The notes: generated from the letters alone by a model not told the origin. A DNA stretch of 57,245 bases from Candidatus Krumholzibacteriia bacterium (GCA_035268685.1 DATFKK010000163.1:1-57245), one strand, 5' to 3'; numbered from the stretch's first letter, positions 18,262 through 26,610 are shown. Numbers and translations: made by a program.

Positions 18262-19091
18262 CGCTCGGGGCACGATCGACGCGAACCGGAAACGGTTGGA
18301 TCGGCGCCTGCCTGCTGGTCGCGATCGTCTGGGGTCCGGCCATGGCCAGCGCTTCCGGAGACGCCCCCGCGGATTCGTTGCCTCCGGCGCCGAGCGACGA
18401 CCTTCCGGTCTCCCTGGACGAACTTCCCTACGATCTCGGCGAGGTGTCGACCTTCGAGATCGGGTACGGACCGATCAAGGCAGGGCGTGCGACGATCACG
18501 GTCGAGGACACCCTGACCTACTTCGGCCAGAAGGTCGTGCACGTCCGCACCCGTGCTCGGAGCAATCGGTTCTTCGACGCCTTCTTCAAGGTCCGCGACC
18601 AGGCCAACAGTTACATCGACGCCGACTCCCTCTTCGCGCGCTACTACAGCAAGACGCTGCGTGAGGGTGGATACGAGCGCGACGTGGAGATCCACTTCGA
18701 CCAGATCGACGGCATCGCCTACTACCCGAGTGGAAAGGAATCGAAGTTCCCGGCACCGATCCACGACGTCCTCTCGGCCTTCTTCCGCGTGCGCACGCTT
18801 CCGCTGCCCCCCGGTGCGAGCTTCCGACTGCCGACCCACGGGGACGACGAGATCTACGATCTTCGGATCGACGTGGTCCGGCGCGAGGTGCGTGACACCC
18901 CGCTCGGTCGTGTGCGGTGCGTGGTGGTCCGACCCACGCTCGGCGACGAGGGCCTGTTCCGGCACGAAGGAGATCTCCTGGTCTGGTTCACGGACGACGA
19001 GCGGAGGGTTCCGGTCCTGATGCGTGCGACCGTTCCGGTGGGGGCGATCGAGGCCCGGCTGACCGACTACGATCCGGGGGGACGTCGGTGA
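18258..19091 (+). CDS. DUF3108-like exported protein
   Basis: A 277-residue protein with a signal peptide (TM-like 14-30, cleavage near MASA). The mature part matches the DUF3108 pattern: FEIGYGPIKAGRATITVED at the start, internal strands such as DRFFDAFFKVRDQ-type and a C-terminal VWFTDDERRVPVLMRA followed by GAIEARLTDY. Members are beta-rich periplasmic or outer-membrane-facing proteins of unknown function. It sits with 4-nt overlaps inside the LPS operon, so a role in moving or checking a glycolipid is possible but unproved. Confidence 0.75.
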   Translation: MTLGARSTRTGNGWIGACLLVAIVWGPAMASASGDAPADSLPPAPSDDLPVSLDELPYDLGEVSTFEIGYGPIKAGRATITVEDTLTYFGQKVVHVRTRARSNRFFDAFFKVRDQANSYIDADSLFARYYSKTLREGGYERDVEIHFDQIDGIAYYPSGKESKFPAPIHDVLSAFFRVRTLPLPPGASFRLPTHGDDEIYDLRIDVVRREVRDTPLGRVRCVVVRPTLGDEGLFRHEGDLLVWFTDDERRVPVLMRATVPVGAIEARLTDYDPGGRR

Positions 19092-20359
19092 GCGAAGCCG
19101 CATCGTTGCGGCCCCGGGTCGACGTCCTGGTCTTCGGCGGCGGCATCGCGGGGTTGTGGACCCTGCACGAGCTGCTCGCACGGGGATACGATGCCCATCT
19201 CTGTGAGACGTCGGCGCTGGGCGCGGGGCAGACGATCCAGTCGCAGGGGATCGTGCACGGTGGAGGCAAGTACGCGCTGCGCTCGGTCGGCGATCTGGAC
19301 GCGGTGCGTGCGATCCGCGACATGCCGGAACGATGGCGTGCGCATCGCAGTGGACTGCGACGCGATCCCGATCTCCGGGCAGCCCGGTTGAACAGTGAGG
19401 GTTGTTGGTTGTGGTTGCCACGCGGCTCGTGGTGGTCGCGCCTCCAGTCGTGGGGGATCGTGCCGCTGCTGCGCCACGGTGGACTGCTGGCCTGTCCTCC
19501 TGAGTCGCGCCCGCGCTCCGAGTGGCCGCCGGTGCTGCAGCGCCACGCGCACCTGGCGCTGCGCATGGAGGAGCCCGTCTTCGACACCCAGAGCGTGATG
19601 GCAGCGCTGCGCGAGCCCGTCGTCGATCGTCTGCTGCACATTGCACCGATCGATCCGGCCGACGGCTTCGGACCCTTCGAGGACGACCGGGGAACTCGTC
19701 GCGTGCGCCTCCGCGCGCCCCACGGTCCGGAGCTCGAGGTGGACACCCGAGCGGTGGTCTTCTCGGCGGGCGACGGCAACGCCGCGCTCCTGCGCTCGAT
19801 CGGGAGCGAACCGGAGTTGATGCAACGACGTCCCCTGCTGATGACCGTCCTGCGCGGCTCGCTGCCGCCCCTGCATGCGCACTGTGTCAGCGGAGGGCGG
19901 ACGCGGATCACGGTCACCAGTGTCGGTGCCGGCGACGAGACGGTGTGGCAGGTCGGGGGTGAGGTCTCCGAACGGCACGCGGCCGACGAGGCCGGCCCCG
20001 GGGTGCGAGCGGCGGCCCTCGACGAGATCCGGGCCTGCCTGCCGGGTCTGGATCTTTCCGGTGTGCAGATCGCGAACTATCGTGCCGTGAGGGCCGAAGC
20101 CCGGGACGGTGGATCGCGACGACCGAGTGGAGCGCACGTGCGGGCGGTCAGCTCCCGGGCGGTCGTGGCATGGCCCACGAAGTGGGCCCTGGCGCCCCTG
20201 TTGGCCGAGGACGTGCTCCGAGAACTCCGGGACGCCGGTGTGGAGCCGTCGGGTCCGAACCCCCTGCACGGCGCGGGCCGCTGGCCGCGTCCCGACGTCG
20301 CCCCCTACCCCTGGGAGGATGCCGCGTGGACCGACGTGAACTCGGTCGAACCGGCCTGA
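19088..20359 (+). CDS. FAD-dependent oxidoreductase (DAO / glycerol-3-phosphate dehydrogenase-like)
   Basis: A 423-residue flavoprotein. The dinucleotide-binding VLVFGGGIAGLWTLHELLA is at residues 14-32, followed by GAGQTIQSQGIVHGGGKYAL, the segment that contacts FAD in the DAO family. A cluster of tryptophans and arginines lies at 110-150. No signal peptide is visible. The substrate is unknown; homologues oxidise glycerol-3-phosphate, 2-hydroxyglutarate or amino acids. It overlaps the DUF3108 gene by 4 nt and the next gene by 34 nt, so it is firmly part of the operon although no standard LPS step needs it. Confidence 0.72.
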   Translation: MSEAASLRPRVDVLVFGGGIAGLWTLHELLARGYDAHLCETSALGAGQTIQSQGIVHGGGKYALRSVGDLDAVRAIRDMPERWRAHRSGLRRDPDLRAARLNSEGCWLWLPRGSWWSRLQSWGIVPLLRHGGLLACPPESRPRSEWPPVLQRHAHLALRMEEPVFDTQSVMAALREPVVDRLLHIAPIDPADGFGPFEDDRGTRRVRLRAPHGPELEVDTRAVVFSAGDGNAALLRSIGSEPELMQRRPLLMTVLRGSLPPLHAHCVSGGRTRITVTSVGAGDETVWQVGGEVSERHAADEAGPGVRAAALDEIRACLPGLDLSGVQIANYRAVRAEARDGGSRRPSGAHVRAVSSRAVVAWPTKWALAPLLAEDVLRELRDAGVEPSGPNPLHGAGRWPRPDVAPYPWEDAAWTDVNSVEPA

Positions 20360-21141
20360 CCGTTCCCGCTCTCGGGCTCGGAACGGTGAAGATCGGACGC
20401 AACCGCGACGTCAAGTATCCGCAGGGGTTCGACCTGCCCGACGACGCGGCCGTCGAGCGGCTGCTCGAGACCGCCGTCGAGGAGGGCGTGGTGCTCTGGG
20501 ACACCGCGCCGGCCTACGGTGCGGCCGAGGAGCGCCTGGGTCCGTTCGTGGCCCGGCACCGGGAACGGCTGGTCCTGTGCACCAAGGCGGGCGAGGAATA
20601 CGACGGCGAGGGTTCGCGGCACGCTTTCGACCGGGCATCGCTGACCGCATCGGTGCACCGCAGCCTGCGTCGCCTGCGGACGGATGCCATCGACGTCCTG
20701 CTGCTGCACTCCGACGGACGGGATCTCGAGATCCTGGATGACAGTGACGCACTGGACACGATCGCCCGGCTGCGCGACGCCGGTGACGTGCGGTTCGCCG
20801 GGATCTCGGCGAAGACGGCCCTGGGGATCGAGCGAGGCGGAGCGTGTCTGGACGTCGTCATGGCGCCGTTCGGACCCGACCATCCCGAACTCGGGGACAT
20901 GCTCCGGAAGGTCCACGGCGGAGGAACTGGAGTGCTGGCGATCAAGACGCTGGGGCAGGGACATGCCGTCGATCGCGGCACCGGCGACACGGCGGATCCG
21001 GTCGAGGCTGCGCTGGAGTCCGTCCTGAGACCCGGTTTCGTGGACTGTGCGGTCGTCGGAACCCGGAGCGCTGCACACCTGCGACACGCCGCGGCCGCGG
21101 TGCGCCGGATCGTCGGGCGAGCGAGCGGGAGCGCGTCATGA
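20326..21141 (+). CDS. Aldo/keto reductase
   Basis: A 271-residue AKR barrel protein with LGRTGLTVPALGLGT at the start. The full catalytic tetrad is visible: Asp59 and Tyr64 in WDTAPAYG, Lys87 in LCTKAG, His128 in LLLHSDG. AKRs reduce aldehydes or ketones with NADPH. Start GTG 20326 has GGGAGG 7 nt upstream and lies inside the end of the FAD gene. The pairing with that oxidoreductase suggests a two-step redox modification of the same or a related compound; the compound is unknown. Confidence 0.82.
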   Translation: MDRRELGRTGLTVPALGLGTVKIGRNRDVKYPQGFDLPDDAAVERLLETAVEEGVVLWDTAPAYGAAEERLGPFVARHRERLVLCTKAGEEYDGEGSRHAFDRASLTASVHRSLRRLRTDAIDVLLLHSDGRDLEILDDSDALDTIARLRDAGDVRFAGISAKTALGIERGGACLDVVMAPFGPDHPELGDMLRKVHGGGTGVLAIKTLGQGHAVDRGTGDTADPVEAALESVLRPGFVDCAVVGTRSAAHLRHAAAAVRRIVGRASGSAS

Positions 21142-22760
21142 CCGTGCACGAAGAGACGTACGACGCACAGGGCCGACCCCGGTCCAAGCTCCTGCCAGAC
21201 GACAACGTCACGCTGGCGCTGGCCCTGACCACGCTGCTGGCGCTGCTGTTGCGACTGTTCCGGCTGGGCCACCAGAGCCTGTGGGTCGACGAACTGATGA
21301 CCATCCGCCAGGGCGCCGTGCCCGGAACGACGCTCTGGCAGCAGTTCCTGCACGACACCCAGAATCCTCTGCCGATGGTGATCGTGACCCTGCTGGGTTC
21401 GGTGTCGGAGCACGAGGCGTGGTTGCGGATGCCGGGGGCGCTCCTGGGGGCGTTGAGCATCCCGATCTTCTTCGAGGTGGTGCGTCGGATCGCGGACGCG
21501 CGGACGGCGCTGCTGGCGGCGATGCTCCTGGCGATCCATCCCATGCACATAGACCACTCGCAGGAAGTACGTGGCTACGCCTTCCTCGTGTTCTTCGGTC
21601 TGGCCGCCACGTGGATCGTGCTCGACGCGGGGACGCGCCTGTCGTGGGCCCGCATGCCGTGGCTCGTGCTGACGGGGGTGGCTGCCGGTCTCAGCAATCT
21701 GCAGGGTCTCTTCTGGATGGCCGGGCTGGCGCTGGGAATCGTGGTCAGCGGCCGGTATCCGGTACGCACGTGGGGACGCTGGGCGATTCCCTTCGTCCTG
21801 ATCCTCGTGGTGCTCACTCCGTGGTGGAGCCTGAGCCTGGGAGTGCACGAGACGGGTCGACTGCTGCCCGAGGCCGAGACCGGCGAGCCGCTGCGCGGCG
21901 AGAGCACCTTCACGCCGTGGGCCTTTCCGTACGCGGGGCTCGTTCTGTCGATGGGAAGCAGTCTGGGGCCGAGTGACGACGAACTGCACGAGGAGGTGAC
22001 GACGGGAGGCGGTCTTTCGTTGGACGCCGACGACCTCGCGATCGTCGGGATCGCGGCGCTGCTGGTGGTGGCGCTCGCGTGCCTGGGCCTGCGGGCGTTG
22101 GGGCGGCGTTCGTGGGAGCTGTTGGCCTGGGCGTCGGTGGCGATCGTAATGGCAGGGTTGTTGGCGGCCCGCAACGTGAAACCATTCAACCCGCGCTACG
22201 TGATCACCGCCCTGCCGGTGTTGCTGGTCTTCGTCGCCGCCGGATTGAATCGCCTGCCCGTTCGTTGGGGTCTCGTGCTCCTCCTGGTGTGGATCGGACT
22301 CACCGGGGTTTCCCTGCAGCGGATGTGGTTCGATCCCGAGCACGTGCACGAGGACGTGCGCGGCGCCGCGCGGCTCATCGCGAACCGCGAGGGTCCGGAC
22401 GACGCGATCCTGGTCCCCACCGTGCGTCACGTCTTCGATTTCTACTATCGCGGCGAGAGCCCGCGTTCGGGCATGCAGTTCCGGCGCGCGATGCCGCCGG
22501 ACGAGGTCGACGAAGCTCTCGAGCGGGTGGGCGAGGGGCGCCGGTTCCTGTGGTACGTGAAGTCACGTCCCTGGTTCGGCGATCCCGAACGGCGCATCGA
22601 CGAGAGCCTCCGGCGGCGCCACGAGCAGATTTCCCGGTTCGAGATGCCCGGAGTCGAGGTGTACCTCTTCGACCGGTCGGCGGAGCCGACGGCGCCGGAG
22701 GAGAGTTCCGCGGAGGGTGAGAGCGGGAACGCGGTCCCGGATTCGGTGCGGGTCGATTGA
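21138..22760 (+). CDS. GT39/PMT-like integral-membrane glycosyltransferase
   Basis: A 540-residue membrane protein with about ten hydrophobic helices between residues 24 and 390 and a C-terminal soluble domain. The first luminal loop carries QSLWVDELMTI, with the Asp-Glu pair typical of polyprenyl-phosphate-sugar-using GT39/ArnT-type enzymes, and HPMHIDHSQEVRGYA follows later. Such enzymes add a sugar from a lipid-phosphate donor on the periplasmic side, as ArnT does to lipid A. The start overlaps the AKR stop (ATGA). It is the last of the tightly coupled genes. Confidence 0.8.
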   Translation: MTVHEETYDAQGRPRSKLLPDDNVTLALALTTLLALLLRLFRLGHQSLWVDELMTIRQGAVPGTTLWQQFLHDTQNPLPMVIVTLLGSVSEHEAWLRMPGALLGALSIPIFFEVVRRIADARTALLAAMLLAIHPMHIDHSQEVRGYAFLVFFGLAATWIVLDAGTRLSWARMPWLVLTGVAAGLSNLQGLFWMAGLALGIVVSGRYPVRTWGRWAIPFVLILVVLTPWWSLSLGVHETGRLLPEAETGEPLRGESTFTPWAFPYAGLVLSMGSSLGPSDDELHEEVTTGGGLSLDADDLAIVGIAALLVVALACLGLRALGRRSWELLAWASVAIVMAGLLAARNVKPFNPRYVITALPVLLVFVAAGLNRLPVRWGLVLLLVWIGLTGVSLQRMWFDPEHVHEDVRGAARLIANREGPDDAILVPTVRHVFDFYYRGESPRSGMQFRRAMPPDEVDEALERVGEGRRFLWYVKSRPWFGDPERRIDESLRRRHEQISRFEMPGVEVYLFDRSAEPTAPEESSAEGESGNAVPDSVRVD

Positions 22761-22785
22761 CCGACCCGGAACGGTGCGCTAGCCT
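22757..22785 (+). promoter_or_regulatory. Putative promoter on the GT39 stop codon
   Basis: TTGACC (22757-22762), a 17-nt spacer and TAGCCT (22780-22785). The TGA stop of the GT39 gene (22758-22760) is part of the -35 box. It would start a transcript about 73 nt before the ATG of the next gene. Confidence 0.5.
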
Positions 22786-22864
22786 TGATGCGTACACCAC
22801 GGGCGTCGGCCTCGAGCGCCGTGTCGCCGCCCTCGCCGGCCCGCACACCCTGGCACCGTCATCC

Positions 22865-23587
22865 ATGACCGCCGCGCCCGAGACCTCCAGATCGTCTCCC
22901 GTGCCCCGCGAATCCGCGTTGCGGGAGTGCTCCGTGCCCATTCCGTCGCGCTTCGACACGCTGCGCAGGGAGCTCCGGGGCCAGTGGGCCACCGAACTCT
23001 GCAAACGGGTCGTCGACGTCGTCGCCGCGATCGCCGGGCTACTGCTGTTCCTGCCCCTCCTGCCCTTTCTGGCCGTCGTGATCAAGCTGGAGTCGAGGGG
23101 GCCGCTGCTCTTCCGTCAGACCCGCATCGGTCGCGATGGGCACCCCTTCACCTGCTACAAGATCCGATCCATGGTGCAGGACGCGGAGGGGCTGAAGGAC
23201 AAGTACGCGCATCTGAACGAGGCCGACGGGGCGGCCTTCAAGATCCGCCAGGATCCCCGGATCACCCGCGTCGGGCGCTTCGTGCGGCGGAGCTCGCTCG
23301 ACGAATTCCCGCAGTTGCTCAACGTGCTGCGCGGTGACATGTCGATCGTCGGGCCCCGGCCACAGATCCCGGCCGAGGTGGCCGCGTACGAGGAGCGCCA
23401 CAAGGCCCGGCTGCTGGTGAAACCGGGCATCACGTGCCTGTGGCAGGTCAGCGGGCGCAACGACGTGGACTTCGAGGAGTGGATGCGGCTGGACCGTGAA
23501 TACGTGGAACGGCGCAGTCTGGCCCTGGACTTCTCGATCCTCCTTCGTACCCTTCCCGCGGTCATCCATCGCCGCGGCGCGTACTGA
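22865..23587 (+). CDS. Monotopic phosphoglycosyl transferase (WbaP/PglC-type sugar transferase)
   Basis: A 240-residue protein with one reentrant hydrophobic segment (about residues 48-72) followed by the conserved core: RQTRIGRDGHPFTCYKIRSM, the catalytic SLDEFPQLLNVL (Asp-Glu pair), MSIVGPRPQIP, and KPGITCLWQVSGRN. It transfers a sugar-phosphate from a nucleotide sugar to undecaprenyl phosphate, starting a glycan on the cytoplasmic face. It lacks the four N-terminal helices of WbaP. ATG 22865 was preferred; a TTG at 22757 that overlaps the previous stop would add a low-complexity tail and lie within the promoter. Confidence 0.88.
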   Translation: MTAAPETSRSSPVPRESALRECSVPIPSRFDTLRRELRGQWATELCKRVVDVVAAIAGLLLFLPLLPFLAVVIKLESRGPLLFRQTRIGRDGHPFTCYKIRSMVQDAEGLKDKYAHLNEADGAAFKIRQDPRITRVGRFVRRSSLDEFPQLLNVLRGDMSIVGPRPQIPAEVAAYEERHKARLLVKPGITCLWQVSGRNDVDFEEWMRLDREYVERRSLALDFSILLRTLPAVIHRRGAY

Positions 23588-23624
23588 GCCCGGCGCCTCC
23601 CTGCACCGACGAGGTCCGGGTCCG

Positions 23625-24557
23625 ATGAGCAGCTCCACCGGCAACCCGACGCGGCCGTCGCGCTGGCGTGTCTACGTCGACTTCACACGGCCGTTCACGC
23701 TGTGGCCTCCGGCGCTCGGAATGGTCAGCGGCGGGGTCACGGCGTGGGGCGCGGCCGGTACCAAGGTCAGTGACGACCCGGTGATCCTCGTGGTGAACGT
23801 CTTCGTCGGCGCGCTGATGGCTGCCGTGCTGAACGCCGCGAGCAACGGGATCAACCAGATCTACGACCTGCCCCTCGACGCCATCAACAAGCCGAAGCGT
23901 CCACTGCCCAGTGGGACCATGGAGGTCCGGGAGGCGAAGCAGCTCACGGCGATCCTGTACGTCGTCGCCCTTGCGCTGGCTGCCTTCGTCAACTGGATGT
24001 GCTTCGTCCTGGCCGCCGCGGCCGCAGCACTCACCTGGGCCTACTCGGCGCCACCGTTCCGCACCAAGCGCGACGCGATCGGAGCCAATCTCACGATCGC
24101 GATCCCGCGCGGCCTCATGTTGAAGGTCGCCGGCTGGACCACGGTCAAGGCCTTCGACGCCGTCGAGCCTTGGTACATCGGATCCATCTTCTTCCTGTTC
24201 CTGCTCGGGGCCGCCACGACGAAGGACTTCGCCGACATGAAGGGCGACGAGGCCCATGGGTGCATGACCCTTCCCGTGAAGTACGGCGTGAAGAAGGCAG
24301 CGTGGATGATCGCACCCTTCTTCGTGCTGCCCTTCGCCATGATCCCGATCGGCGTCGCCACCGGCATCCTGACGGGCAATGCGCTCTTCCTCGATCTCAT
24401 GGGGCTGGCTCTGGCGGTATGGGGCGTGTACACGGTGTGGTTGCTGGTCCGACGGCCCGAGGAACTCGCCACGACCGAGAACCATCCTTCGTGGACGCAC
24501 ATGTACCTCATGATGATGGCCCTGCAGATCGGGTTCGCCCTGGCCTACGTGGTGTGA
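23625..24557 (+). CDS. UbiA-superfamily prenyltransferase (chlorophyll-synthase / DGGGP-synthase type)
   Basis: A 310-residue protein with eight or nine transmembrane helices. Two Asp-rich Mg-diphosphate motifs are present: NQIYDLPLDAINKPKRPLPS (Asn77, Asp81, Asp85) and DFADMKGDEAHGCMTLPV (Asp201, Asp204, Asp208). The second motif with GD...TLPV resembles enzymes that use geranylgeranyl or phytyl diphosphate (ChlG, DGGGP synthase) rather than UbiA or protohaem IX farnesyltransferase. The acceptor is unknown. The next genes are acpS and two isoprenol-kinase-like genes, which could supply its donor. A start with GAGG lies 11 nt upstream. Confidence 0.85.
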   Translation: MSSSTGNPTRPSRWRVYVDFTRPFTLWPPALGMVSGGVTAWGAAGTKVSDDPVILVVNVFVGALMAAVLNAASNGINQIYDLPLDAINKPKRPLPSGTMEVREAKQLTAILYVVALALAAFVNWMCFVLAAAAAALTWAYSAPPFRTKRDAIGANLTIAIPRGLMLKVAGWTTVKAFDAVEPWYIGSIFFLFLLGAATTKDFADMKGDEAHGCMTLPVKYGVKKAAWMIAPFFVLPFAMIPIGVATGILTGNALFLDLMGLALAVWGVYTVWLLVRRPEELATTENHPSWTHMYLMMMALQIGFALAYVV

Positions 24558-24568
24558 GGAGCACGGAA

Positions 24569-24955
24569 ATGATCGTGGGCATCGGAGTGGACGTGTGTGA
24601 CACCGCACGGGTGCGGGACCTGATCGAGCGTTACGGCGATCGGGTGATCCGTCGCCTGTTCACCGAGGCGGAGGCCGCACGGTGCCGGAATCCGCGGCGC
24701 ATGCACGAATGCTTCGGGGGCCGATTCGCGGCGAAGGAGGCCACGCTGAAGGCGCTCGGCACCGGCCTCTCGAACGGCATCGGGTGGCGCGACGTCGAGC
24801 TGGTGTCCGGGGAAGCGCAACCTCCACGGATCACACTGCACCGGCGTGCCCGCGAGATCGCCGACCTTCGCGGAGTGACGGGCTCGCACGTGACGATCAG
24901 TCACGACGCCGGCATCGCGGTGGCCGTGGTCATCCTCATGGGCGAGCCCCGATGA
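24569..24955 (+). CDS. acpS: AcpS, holo-acyl carrier protein synthase
   Basis: A 128-residue phosphopantetheinyl transferase of normal AcpS length. It has MIVGIGVDVCDTARV with the metal ligand Asp8, and FAAKEATLKALGTG with Glu57 and Lys60-type residues, then HVTISHDAG near the end. It attaches 4'-phosphopantetheine from CoA to apo-ACP. GAGGAG lies 7 nt before ATG 24569. It is embedded between the prenyltransferase and an isoprenol kinase-like gene, overlapping the latter by 4 nt. Confidence 0.95.
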   Translation: MIVGIGVDVCDTARVRDLIERYGDRVIRRLFTEAEAARCRNPRRMHECFGGRFAAKEATLKALGTGLSNGIGWRDVELVSGEAQPPRITLHRRAREIADLRGVTGSHVTISHDAGIAVAVVILMGEPR

Positions 24956-25632
24956 GCGCCTTCCTCGACGATCTGGACGCGATGGCGATCTCGACGGTCT
25001 ACGTGCTGTCGGTGCTCGGCCTCGCCGAGTTCGCGCGACGGCGTGGAATGCCGCGGACGAACACGCGAAAGATCGTGCACGTGGGGATCGGGACGTGGGT
25101 GATCCCGACCTTCCTGCTGTTCGACCACCGTCTGTGGGCGGTGATTCCGCCCGCATGCTTCGTGGTGGTCAACGCGCTGAGTTTCCGCTTCCACCTGATC
25201 CGCAGCGTCGAGGGCGAGACCGCGAATGTGGGCACGATCCTGTATCCGATCAGCGTGGCGGCGGCCCTGGGGCTCTTCTGGACTCATCCATGGCCCGCGG
25301 TGGGGGCGGCGGCGATCCTCGTCATGGCCTGGGGGGACGCGGCCGCTTCGCTGATCGGGCGGCGCCACGGCCGTCATGTCTACCGGGCCTGGGGCCACCC
25401 GCGGACCCTGGAGGGAAGCGCGGCCATGTTGGTGGTGGGAGTGGCCGGCATTCTGGTGGGTTTCGTGTCGTTGGGGCGGCCGATCGACGGTGGCGTGGTC
25501 GCGGCTGCCGCGCTGGCCGCGGCCGTGGGAACCGCACTGGAGTCGATCTCGTTGTGGGGCTTCGACAACCTCCTGGTGCCGGCGGGGGTGGCCGCCACGC
25601 TCGTGCTGACCTTCGGGAGCGTGTGGGGGTGA
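24952..25632 (+). CDS. Phytol/dolichol kinase-like protein (SEC59/DGK1/VTE5 family)
   Basis: A 226-residue protein with six or seven transmembrane helices. Family marks are TRKIVHVGIGTW near residue 40, NALSFRFH, and MAWGDAAASLIGRRHG with HPRTLEGSAAM near residues 125-160. These are the conserved CTP-dependent kinase segments in VTE5, SEC59 and DGK1. Such enzymes phosphorylate phytol, dolichol or diacylglycerol. Neighbour logic (UbiA upstream, DUF92 downstream) favours an isoprenol substrate, as VTE5 with VTE6 makes phytyl diphosphate in plants. Some members are annotated as phosphatidate cytidylyltransferase, an alternative here. ATGA overlap with acpS. Confidence 0.8.
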   Translation: MSAFLDDLDAMAISTVYVLSVLGLAEFARRRGMPRTNTRKIVHVGIGTWVIPTFLLFDHRLWAVIPPACFVVVNALSFRFHLIRSVEGETANVGTILYPISVAAALGLFWTHPWPAVGAAAILVMAWGDAAASLIGRRHGRHVYRAWGHPRTLEGSAAMLVVGVAGILVGFVSLGRPIDGGVVAAAALAAAVGTALESISLWGFDNLLVPAGVAATLVLTFGSVWG

Positions 25633-26363
25633 CCGACGTCGCAACGACCTGGGCGACGGCCGTGGCCGTGAACCTCGTGCTCGGGGGACTGGCCTGGTGG
25701 CGAGGTGCCGTCAGCCGGAGCGGGTTCGTCGGCGGTGCCCTGATCGGGACGCTGATCCTCGCACTGGGAGGGGGCGGCGCCTATCTCACCCTGTGCGCCT
25801 TCTTCGTCGTGGGAACGGCAGCCACGCGCCTGGGCTACTCGAGGAAGGCCCGTGCGGGGCTGGCCCAGGAGGAGAGGGGACGACGGGGAAGTCGGCACGC
25901 CCTGGCGAACTGCGCGACGGGGACCGTCCTCGCGGTGTCCATGGCGTTCTGGCCCGCGATCGCTCCGGCGGTGGGCCTCGTGGCGGCCTTCGCGACCGCC
26001 GCGAGCGACACCCTGGGCAGTGAGATCGGTCAGTTGTACGGCCGGCGCCCCTACCTTCCGACCACGTTCCGGCCCGTGCCTCCCGGGACCGAGGGCGCCG
26101 TGTCCCTCGAGGGCACACTGGCGGGCGTCCTGGGGTCGACGGCCCTCGGAGCACTCGGTTGGGCGAGTGGGATGTTCCCACCCCTCGGAATCGGTGTGGT
26201 CGTGATCGCCGCGTTCGTGGGGACCACCGTCGAGAGCTACGTCGGGGCGATCTGGGGCCGCGAGGCCCGGATCGGGAACGAGGCGATGAATTTCCTGAAC
26301 ACGCTGGTGGGTGCAGCGGTCGCGGTGCTCATCGTGTGGCCGCTGGGCTGGGGGCGTCCGTGA
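25629..26363 (+). CDS. DUF92/TMEM19 family membrane protein (VTE6 phytyl-phosphate kinase-like)
   Basis: A 244-residue protein with six or seven transmembrane helices. It has the DUF92 marks RSGFVGGALIGTLILALGG near residue 30, TRLGYSRKARAGLAQE with RRGSRHALANCATG, ATAASDTLGSEIGQLYG around residues 125-140, and a final NEAMNFLNTLVGA. The plant member VTE6 converts phytyl phosphate to phytyl diphosphate. Here it directly follows a VTE5-like gene with a GTGA overlap, which is the order of the two reactions. The enzymatic role is inferred from family and context. Nothing convincing is coded between its end and the promoter at 26575. Confidence 0.82.
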   Translation: MTDVATTWATAVAVNLVLGGLAWWRGAVSRSGFVGGALIGTLILALGGGGAYLTLCAFFVVGTAATRLGYSRKARAGLAQEERGRRGSRHALANCATGTVLAVSMAFWPAIAPAVGLVAAFATAASDTLGSEIGQLYGRRPYLPTTFRPVPPGTEGAVSLEGTLAGVLGSTALGALGWASGMFPPLGIGVVVIAAFVGTTVESYVGAIWGREARIGNEAMNFLNTLVGAAVAVLIVWPLGWGRP

Positions 26364-26574
26364 GGACGGAACCGGATCGGCAGGGCTCCGGACGCGGCCG
26401 GGGGACGGTTCCCGACGGCGACCGCGCCCGGACCGGCGCGCGGCGCGACGTCCCCGGGCCAGGACGACACATCGGGGGGCACATCGGGTGACGACCCTCC
26501 GCAATCGGCCACGGACGACCGCAACTGTCCCAGTGCGAACGGCTTTCGCGAACACACGGGCGCGTTTCCGGGGC

Positions 26575-26604
26575 TTGTTCGCCTCGGTACGGGTCTGCTA
26601 GACT
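26575..26604 (+). promoter_or_regulatory. Putative promoter of the ExeA/BY-kinase-like operon
   Basis: TTGTTC (26575-26580), an 18-nt spacer and TAGACT (26599-26604). It is the best promoter-like match in the 730-nt gap after the DUF92 gene and would give a leader of about 480 nt before the ATG at 27094. The 210 nt upstream of it (26364-26574) hold no gene that I can support. Confidence 0.5.
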
Positions 26605-26610
26605 CAGAAC

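Noticed and set aside
22757-22864. TTG 22757 as start of the first phosphoglycosyl transferase (TTGA overlap)
   Set aside because: The added 36 residues are not family sequence and would overlap the promoter; a ribosome site is missing. It remains a minor alternative.
26360-26601. Two tiny frames (43 and 37 codons) linked by GTGA overlaps after the DUF92 gene
   Set aside because: Any TGA preceded by A or G gives such an overlap by chance; the products are Arg/Gly/Pro-rich, without ribosome sites or hydrophobic pattern.
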